Positions 33,697 to 38,748 of a stretch of 38,748 nt of DNA are shown in pieces. The notes beneath the pieces are model-generated. The model saw only the letters and a list, made by a program, of their open reading frames with translations, made no database searches and had not been told where the DNA came from. Position numbers and translations under genes: made by a program. The stretch lies in NCBI GenBank assembly GCA_010672165.1, contig JAAHHN010000039.1, forward strand, positions 1 through 38,748, written 5' to 3'. Position 1 is the first letter of the stretch, and the number at the start of each line of letters is the position of its first letter. This stretch comes from Spirulina sp. SIO3F2. GTDB taxonomy: Bacteria > Cyanobacteriota > Cyanobacteriia > Cyanobacteriales > Spirulinaceae.

Positions 33697-34629
33697 ATGC
33701 GGGGAATTTACATTACTGCCAACGATAAATTCATAGAGCAGGCGATCGCATTACTCAATAGTATTCGTCATTATGATCCTCACACACCGATCACGCTGAT
33801 TCCTTATGACGAGAATTATGAGGCGATCGCAGGGCGACTCACCCACGACTATGGCGTCAAGCTCTATGGTGATCTAGCCTTTATCGAACGTTTGTCTCAA
33901 CAGCTCTACACAATCTTTGGTGAGGGGTTTTTCGCCCGTCCCAACCAATTCCGTAAGCAGGCCTGCTGGTTTGGGGAATATGACGAATTCCTCTATATCG
34001 ACACCGATATTGTGGTGTTTGAGCGAATTATTGATAATCTCGATGCCTTAGCCCAATACGACTTCCTTTGCTGCGACTATCAGCATCGGGGCGGTATTAG
34101 TAATGTGTTTAACCCCACGGTGTTTGAGACGGGGACTCTGGCTGAGAGCGATCGCGCCGCGCTCTTTAATTGTGGTTGGTGGGCGGCGAAGAAAAACTTG
34201 TTTACAGAGGATGCTCTCTACCGTGTCTTTGCTGAATGTGCGGCCCATCCAGACTATTTTGACTTCTCTCAAAAGACTTCGGATCAACCAATCATCAACT
34301 ATTTAATCCTCAAGAGTTTGCCGCCCGAACGCCGCTTTAACCTGGTCAACCGGCCCGGTGGTGCGCCTGGAAGTTGGGCAGGCAGCCGCCAGTTTGAGCG
34401 ACAGGGCGATCGGCTCTTTGACCCCAACTGTAACAATCAACCTCTGCAATATCTCCATTGGGCGGGGATTCGTCTTGCCCCTGGCTGCCCTTACTGGGAT
34501 ATTTGGCAGCATTATCGCTACCTGAATGGTGATGAACGGCCAGCAGAGGTGGCACAGCTACAGCCGCAAACACCTTCAAAATTTACCCGCCTCAAGCAAC
34601 ACATCAAAACATTTTTGAGGCGGAGTTAA
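33697..34629 (+). CDS. Npun_R2821/Npun_R2823-family glycosyltransferase-like protein
   Basis: 310 residues, GT-A fold. The N-terminus MRGIYITANDKFIEQAIALL-NSIRHYDP is characteristic of a cyanobacterial family named after Npun_R2821. The DxD motif is DTD at 102-104 (LYIDTDIVV), with upstream ACWFGEYDEF. A C-terminal WAGSRQFERQGDRLFDPNCN and LQYLHWAGIRLAPGCPYWDI follow. Resembles GT8-like metal-dependent transferases; donor and acceptor are unknown. The start is ATG 33697. Probably co-transcribed with the small gene at 33485; converges with the proline-rich gene at 34641. Confidence 0.85.
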   Translation: MRGIYITANDKFIEQAIALLNSIRHYDPHTPITLIPYDENYEAIAGRLTHDYGVKLYGDLAFIERLSQQLYTIFGEGFFARPNQFRKQACWFGEYDEFLYIDTDIVVFERIIDNLDALAQYDFLCCDYQHRGGISNVFNPTVFETGTLAESDRAALFNCGWWAAKKNLFTEDALYRVFAECAAHPDYFDFSQKTSDQPIINYLILKSLPPERRFNLVNRPGGAPGSWAGSRQFERQGDRLFDPNCNNQPLQYLHWAGIRLAPGCPYWDIWQHYRYLNGDERPAEVAQLQPQTPSKFTRLKQHIKTFLRRS

Positions 34630-34640
34630 ACTCTAATCCA

Positions 34641-35117
34641 TTAACGACGACGCACTGTCTTGGCCATCCCTCGGAATGCGGACATGCTTCCGCCAGCTTT
34701 ACGCTTACGGAAGGTCTTGGTTGTTCCGAAATAGTTTGGTGCAAAAGTGCCTTCTGGCGCAGTTTCTGTAACTACAGGCGCAGGCTGAGAAACAACCGGG
34801 GCGGAAAAGGTTAATACTGGGATAGAAGTGGGCGCTGGTGCAGGTGCGGTCTCAGCAACCGGGGCTTCTACAGGAGCTTCTGCAACCGGAGTTGGTTCTT
34901 CTTCCGGTGCAGTTTCGGGTTCTGCCTCAGCAACCGGGGTTTCTGCAACCGGAGCGGGTTCTTCGGTCACGGGAGCGATTTCAGGGGCGGCCTCCACAAT
35001 GGGAGATTCGACAACTGGGGCAGGCGCTTCGACCACCGGAGCAGGCGCTGGTGCATTATCATCGAGCTCTAAATAATAGTTTTCGTTTTTGGTGAGATTT
35101 TTGATCAAGCCAATCAT
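34641..35117 (-). CDS. Pro/Ala/Glu-repeat protein with basic C-terminus
   Basis: 158 residues. After MIGLIKNLTKNENYYLELDD come about 100 residues of imperfect repeats (PAPVVEAPAPVVES, PVAETPVAEAEPE, PVAEAPVEAPVAE), then a basic tail (FGTTKTFRKRKAGGSMSAFR-GMAKTVRRR). The YLELDD start and the K/R-rich NYF..KTFR..P end are shared by a cyanobacterial family of unknown function; I cannot name it. The charge split (acidic repeat, basic end) suggests a flexible linker with an RNA- or membrane-binding end. ATG 35117 chosen; the frame extends upstream without family features. GGAGG lies about 14 bases upstream, rather far. Confidence 0.7.
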   Translation of the reverse strand: MIGLIKNLTKNENYYLELDDNAPAPAPVVEAPAPVVESPIVEAAPEIAPVTEEPAPVAETPVAEAEPETAPEEEPTPVAEAPVEAPVAETAPAPAPTSIPVLTFSAPVVSQPAPVVTETAPEGTFAPNYFGTTKTFRKRKAGGSMSAFRGMAKTVRRR

Positions 35118-35343
35118 AAGAAAAAGTAAGCCTCCAAATGTAAAGTGAGTTTGAAAAAAGTAATAATTGTGAAACATCTAGCCTAATCGCTTGCAGGTCA
35201 AGGGTCTTCCTAAGCGATGAGCCGACCATCTATTCATTTATCTTAATAATATAGATTGATTTTCGTAATATTTCACCCCGTTTATGAGAATTCTGCATCA
35301 AAAATCTTTACGGTTGCGATCGCGGGGCACTCATCTTTCCCGA

Positions 35344-35349
35344 TATAAT
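35344..35349 (+). promoter_or_regulatory. Candidate -10 box (TATAAT) for ictB
   Basis: TATAAT lies 33 bases before ATG 35383. No good -35 sits 16-18 bases upstream (the nearest is TTGCGA at about 23 bases). Plausible position only. Confidence 0.35.
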
Positions 35350-35382
35350 GCGCTGGACTTCACATGACATCAGGACTTGAGC

Positions 35383-36828
35383 ATGATAGAGACGGCTTGG
35401 CGTTGGTTCACCCTTGATCCTTTCCCTCTCGCCCGCTGGCAACGGGCAAGTCTATTGCATCGGGCGGTGGGACTGTTCGGGTCTTGGCGCACGAGTAGCT
35501 GGCTATTGCAATGGGCGGAGGCGCTGGGTGTCATCTTAATGGCGATCGTGCTGGGGTTTGCGCCGTTTGCAGAGACCTCGCTGGTGGGGGTGCTGCTTAT
35601 CGCTTGCGGGGGCTACTGGCTGTTGCTAACCCTCGCAGATCACCAAGCTAGCCGGATCACGCCTATTCATTGGGGGGTGATGGTGTACTGGAGCTTGATG
35701 GCGATCGCCACTGCCTTCTCCCCCGAAAAAAAGATTGCTCTGGCTGGATTGATTAAGTTCAGCCTGTTCCTGTTTATGTTCTTTCTCGGGGCAGAGGTGC
35801 TTCGATCGCCCCGTTGGCGCAACTGGCTGGTGACGATCTATCTGCATATTTCACTGGTTGTGGCAGGTTACGGCATCCGCCAAGAATTTTTCGGCGTTGA
35901 CCAGCTTGCCACCTGGAATGATCCCACCTCTGCCCTCGCCAACGATACGCGGGTCTACAGTTACCTAGGCAACCCCAACCTGCTGTCGAGTTATCTGATT
36001 CCCGCGATCGCCCTGAGTATCGGGGCAATCTTTGTCTGGCAGGGCTGGCTCCCTAAGCTTTTGGCCCTCACCACATTTGGAATTAATGTCGCCTGTCTCT
36101 TCTTTACTGACAGTCGTGGCGGCTGGATTGCTACCGTGATGATGCTGGCGGTGTTCTTCTTGTTGCTGCGGGCTTGGTTTGCTCCCCTAATGCCTCGGTT
36201 TTGGCGACGCTGGTTGCTGCCAATGGTGTTTGGCTCTTTTGGCGGGATGATGTTTGCGGCGATCTTAGCTGTGGAGAAAGTTCGCCTGCGTTTTATGAGC
36301 ATCTTTGCCGGACGCGGTGATAGTAGTAATAACTATCGGATGAATGTGTGGGAAGCGGTTTGGGAAATGGTTCACAGTCAGCCGAAATTTTCACTGTTCG
36401 GAATTGGCCCGGGTAATGGCGTCTTCAAAAGAATTTATCCTCTCTATGCAGAGACAGGGTATGAAAACGCATTAGGAGCCTACTCCATTTTCTTAGAGCA
36501 CATTGCCGAGATTGGTTGGCTGGGGTTTGCTGGCTTTCTGTGGCTCATCATTTTGGTCATGTCTTACGGGGTGCGAGTTTTGGTGCAATTACGCGATCGC
36601 CGTGACCTTCAGGCGTTTTGGCTCATGGCTGCGATCGCGGGGGGCACAGGACTCTTAGCCCAAGGTCTATTTGACACGGTTTGGTATCGTCCGGCAGTTA
36701 ATACGCTCTGGTGGTGGCTAGTGGCGATCGTTGCTAGCTTTTCGTTGAAGGAGACAGCGTCGAGTGGGGTGAGATTGCCTTCATCCCTCCCTGATCCATC
36801 CGAAGCTAGCACGGTGATTGAGGTTTGA
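35383..36828 (+). CDS. ictB: IctB-family membrane protein (O-antigen-ligase-like fold)
   Basis: 481 residues with about ten to twelve membrane spans. Typical IctB text is present: HRAVGLFGSWRTSSWLLQWA near the start, TRVYSYLGNPNLLSSYLIPA, LFFTDSRGGWIATVMMLAVF, RMNVWEAVWEMVHSQPKFSL, FGIGPGNGVFKRIYPLYAET and LLAQGLFDTVWYRPAVNTLW. The gene was named for a role in inorganic carbon accumulation, but the fold is that of Wzy/O-antigen ligases, so its direct function is debated. ATG 35383 is chosen over TTG 35377. It lies divergent from the Pro/Ala-repeat gene with about 265 bp between starts. Confidence 0.9.
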   Translation: MIETAWRWFTLDPFPLARWQRASLLHRAVGLFGSWRTSSWLLQWAEALGVILMAIVLGFAPFAETSLVGVLLIACGGYWLLLTLADHQASRITPIHWGVMVYWSLMAIATAFSPEKKIALAGLIKFSLFLFMFFLGAEVLRSPRWRNWLVTIYLHISLVVAGYGIRQEFFGVDQLATWNDPTSALANDTRVYSYLGNPNLLSSYLIPAIALSIGAIFVWQGWLPKLLALTTFGINVACLFFTDSRGGWIATVMMLAVFFLLLRAWFAPLMPRFWRRWLLPMVFGSFGGMMFAAILAVEKVRLRFMSIFAGRGDSSNNYRMNVWEAVWEMVHSQPKFSLFGIGPGNGVFKRIYPLYAETGYENALGAYSIFLEHIAEIGWLGFAGFLWLIILVMSYGVRVLVQLRDRRDLQAFWLMAAIAGGTGLLAQGLFDTVWYRPAVNTLWWWLVAIVASFSLKETASSGVRLPSSLPDPSEASTVIEV

Positions 36829-36928
36829 TTGCAACCTGTGTTTCGACAGATCCAAAATCGCCTAAAAGCTATATTGGTAGAGAGAGTTGGGTATCATCCC
36901 TGACCAAGCCTCAAACTCAAATAGACGT

Positions 36929-37651
36929 ATGGTACAAACCCCTATCAAACCCCAAACCCTGTACCCTGACTCTGACGGCAAACCGATGGCTGACAACACA
37001 GAACAGTATCAGTGGATCACTCGCCTAGTTACCAACCTCAAGCATCTGCTAAGAGACCAAACCGCTTTTGTTGCTGGCGACTTGCTTTGGTATCCCGTGC
37101 AGGTAGCAGAAAATGAAACGCCTCCATCCCAAGCCCCCGATGCAATGGTCGCATTTGGTCAGCCACAAGGGAAACGCGGCAGCTATAAACAATGGGAAGA
37201 GGATGGTATTGCCCCTCAAGTGATCTTCGAGGTACTCTCCCCAAGCAACACCCGTAAGGAAATGGCGCAGAAGCAAGACTTCTACACCCAGCACGGTGTC
37301 CTGGAAATGTATTATTACGACCCTCAGCGCAAGGACTTTTGGGGGTTTGTTCGAGAGACACACAACGAGGTCTGTATGCTGATCACCGCACTCTATCTAC
37401 CGTGGGTCTCACCTTTGCTGAACATTCGCTTTGAGATGTTTGAGGATGGTTTGGCGGTATATCATCCGGATGGCAAACCCTTTAAAGACCCGGAAGAATT
37501 CGCGTTAGGGGAAGCCGAAGCTCAAACGAAACTTGACCAGGCTGAGACTAAACTTGACCAAACTGAAGCGGAACGAGATCAGCTCCAGACCAAACTTGAC
37601 CAGGCGATCGCCAAGCTTCAAGCGGCTGGTCTGGAGCTTAACGACTTGTAG
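36929..37651 (+). CDS. Uma2-family endonuclease with C-terminal heptad repeat
   Basis: 240 residues. The nuclease core carries FVAGDLLWYPV, QAPDAMVAFGQPQGKRGSYK, PQVIFEVLSPSNTRKEMAQK and HGVLEMYYYDPQRKDFWGFV; the D ... E-V-L-S-P-S ... K pattern is the PD-(D/E)xK-like site of Uma2 proteins (PDxxV, E-V-x-S-P, K). After about residue 195 a coiled coil of repeated TKLDQ(A/T)E units begins (QTKLDQAETKLDQTEAERDQ), longer and more regular than the usual EAEAERLA-type tail. Function unknown; these nucleases are expanded in cyanobacteria. ATG 36929 starts the family-like MVQTPIKP; upstream in-frame residues are rejected. Confidence 0.9.
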   Translation: MVQTPIKPQTLYPDSDGKPMADNTEQYQWITRLVTNLKHLLRDQTAFVAGDLLWYPVQVAENETPPSQAPDAMVAFGQPQGKRGSYKQWEEDGIAPQVIFEVLSPSNTRKEMAQKQDFYTQHGVLEMYYYDPQRKDFWGFVRETHNEVCMLITALYLPWVSPLLNIRFEMFEDGLAVYHPDGKPFKDPEEFALGEAEAQTKLDQAETKLDQTEAERDQLQTKLDQAIAKLQAAGLELNDL

Positions 37652-37664
37652 AACGATACCTGAC

Positions 37665-38570
37665 TCAGGTGGGCTGTTCAGGCTCAGCCTTTGTCGGTGG
37701 TGGTGCATTCGAGGGTAGATTCAGCCAGGGACTCAGGGGATGCACCCGAAAGCTGGGCGGTTCGTAGTCTTGGGGCAAATAATCTGCTGGAATCGTGATG
37801 TGATGCCCATCTCGCACCGCTGAATAATGGGGTGAGAGAATTTCGATGTCGGCAGCATTGCAACCATCCTGAATATTTTTATGCAGATTGGAATAGATGC
37901 GAGGAATCTGATTGGGACTTTCGGTGTGGACATTCAGTTCATAACTCACGTAAAAGTCATCCAAGCTTGTTTGCAATACAAAGGGTGAAGGATCGGTGAG
38001 TAAATCAGGGGTGGCTGCTGCCGCCGCAATCAGCACATCTTCTACCTTACGCCACGGCACATCATAGCCCAAGGTAATTGTAGTGTGCAGTATCAGCGGG
38101 GGAATACGACGATCACGAGCTGCACCGCTGTAGTTAATGATATTGCTGCCTAAAACTGCTGCATTGGGAATTGTCACCGACACATTTTTGGGTGTGACAA
38201 TACGCGTTACTAACAAGTTCTTTTCGAGAATATCACCCACCACTTCAGCGATTTTGACGTGATCGCCTTCCTGGAACGAACGAGTGTAGATCAGAATGAT
38301 GCCGGCCACAATGTTGGCTACCACAGCAGTCGAGCCCAACGAAAACAACACTCCCAAAAATAGCGAGACACCCTGAAAAGCAGGAGAATTAAATCCAGGT
38401 AAATAAGGGAAACAAATAACAAGGGCTAGGGCAATAATCAACACAAACGTTAGCCGAAAAGTTGGGTTAGCCCAATCCGGGTAAAACCCTGGAATCGTAA
38501 TTGTTTCGCGGCCAATTTCCGTAAAAATCAGGCGCAGCACCCGGATTGCATAATAGGCAATGATAACCAC
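37665..38570 (-). CDS. MscS-family mechanosensitive channel, 5'-truncated
   Basis: 301 residues visible, from a GTG at 38570 in mid-membrane segment. The pore helix region FQGVSLFLGVLFSLGSTAVV plus ANIVAGIILIYTRSFQEGDH, the beta domain (TPKNVSVTIPNAAVLGSNII NY without the space) and the C-terminal vestibule are all present, with a proline-rich end. Family members carry further spans upstream of IIAYYAIRVLRLIF. Here the open frame continues only into the end of the IS630-type element at 38602, so the original start and first spans appear to be lost. Releases solutes on hypo-osmotic shock when intact; the remaining protein would lack part of its membrane anchor. Confidence 0.85.
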   Translation of the reverse strand: MVIIAYYAIRVLRLIFTEIGRETITIPGFYPDWANPTFRLTFVLIIALALVICFPYLPGFNSPAFQGVSLFLGVLFSLGSTAVVANIVAGIILIYTRSFQEGDHVKIAEVVGDILEKNLLVTRIVTPKNVSVTIPNAAVLGSNIINYSGAARDRRIPPLILHTTITLGYDVPWRKVEDVLIAAAAATPDLLTDPSPFVLQTSLDDFYVSYELNVHTESPNQIPRIYSNLHKNIQDGCNAADIEILSPHYSAVRDGHHITIPADYLPQDYEPPSFRVHPLSPWLNLPSNAPPPTKAEPEQPT

Positions 38571-38601
38571 GATAAAAATCGTGAACAGATTACAGCCCTT
38601 T

Positions 38602-38748
38602 TCAAATAGATGAGGAGCAGTAACAACAGTGAGAAAACCAGTTTTGGATATCTTCTGTAGTGACCGAACCTAAAGATTGCTCGATAGCATCTACCAAGTC
38701 AGCATATGTCCTGGGTTCAAGTTTGTTGAGCTTTGATTTCATTTGTGA
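38602..38748 (-). CDS. IS630-type transposase, C-terminal fragment, continues beyond right edge
   Basis: A minus-strand frame open to the window edge ends at TGA 38602-38604. The last 46 residues end with RTYADLVDAIEQSLGSVTTE and DIQNWFSHCCYCSSSI. The pattern RT...L..AI..AL..VT..DI..WF.HC.Y is the C-terminus of an IS630-type transposase group. The sequence differs in type from the fragment at the left edge, whose group ends differently, so they are probably different IS. Its right end meets the truncated MscS gene. Confidence 0.75.
   Translation of the reverse strand, partial: SQMKSKLNKLEPRTYADLVDAIEQSLGSVTTEDIQNWFSHCCYCSSSI

Noticed and set aside
1-38748. Composite transposon bounded by two IS630 copies
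   Set aside because: The two fragments appear to be from different IS630 groups, and the interior holds housekeeping genes such as fmt and chlM.
1-38748. CRISPR array, tRNA or rRNA genes
   Set aside because: No regularly spaced direct repeats with unique spacers and no T-loop/acceptor pattern or rRNA-like block was seen on either strand.

Overview
The window is chromosomal DNA from a cyanobacterium, probably a free-living freshwater or soil type; the genus cannot be told from the sequence. Evidence: the HIP1 octamer (GCGATCGC) occurs throughout, and there is a chlorophyll-biosynthesis methyltransferase (ChlM), an IctB-type membrane protein, an SLH/OprB outer-membrane porin, an S1 paralog of the cyanobacterial type, a DUF92/VTE6-like protein, a DUF6887/DUF6888 pair, Uma2 nucleases and several families of short palindromic repeats and MITEs typical of cyanobacterial intergenic DNA.

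Layout. 0-2.4 kb: start of an IS630-type transposase running off the left edge, a hairpin repeat, chlM, and a divergent membrane/coiled-coil/zinc-ribbon protein. 2.4-4.7 kb: a leftward operon of a small EmrE/ArnE-like transporter followed by an unusual fusion of a HAD-IB phosphatase with a flippase-like (LPG-synthase TM) domain. 4.7-6.5 kb: gene-poor DNA with a Uma2 relic and a DUF6887/DUF6888 pair in which DUF6888 is frameshifted. 6.5-11.5 kb: envelope and housekeeping genes (anchored acidic protein, Tat-exported metallophosphatase, OmpA-like protein, fmt, tag) with a nested MITE before fmt. 11.6-15.8 kb: a second MITE, a GT39/ArnT-like glycosyltransferase carrying two repeat insertions in its reading frame, an orphan TRAP binding protein and a SUMF1-like protein. 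15.8-21.3 kb: leftward DUF92, maf, a hybrid sensor kinase with a solute-binding sensor domain, a pentapeptide-repeat protein and a zinc-ribbon membrane protein. 21.3-27.2 kb: AT-richer, gene-sparse DNA with a secreted protein, a PEBP lipoprotein, a RHH-like small protein, a DUF790 (Bax1-like) nuclease without its helicase, and a histidine-kinase relic. 27.2-38.7 kb: S1 paralog, dienelactone hydrolase divergent from a GntR regulator, a third MITE, a 973-residue porin, a glycosyltransferase-like protein, ictB, an intact Uma2, and an MscS channel whose 5' end is cut by an IS630-type element at the right edge.

How the genes relate. Most are single transcription units, and the clear operon-like unit is SMR plus HAD-flippase, which together with the GT39 gene points to lipid-linked sugar handling in the envelope. 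The most prominent theme is genome decay and repeat invasion: at least four broken or truncated genes (Uma2 relic, DUF6888, histidine-kinase relic, MscS), one nested MITE with an apparent 10-bp target duplication, a pair of ~100-bp MITEs in opposite orientation, and repeats inside the GT39 coding frame. No CRISPR array, tRNA or rRNA was seen. I found no convincing defence island or other clearly new multi-gene system; the HAD-flippase operon and the enlarged porin are the best candidates for new biology.
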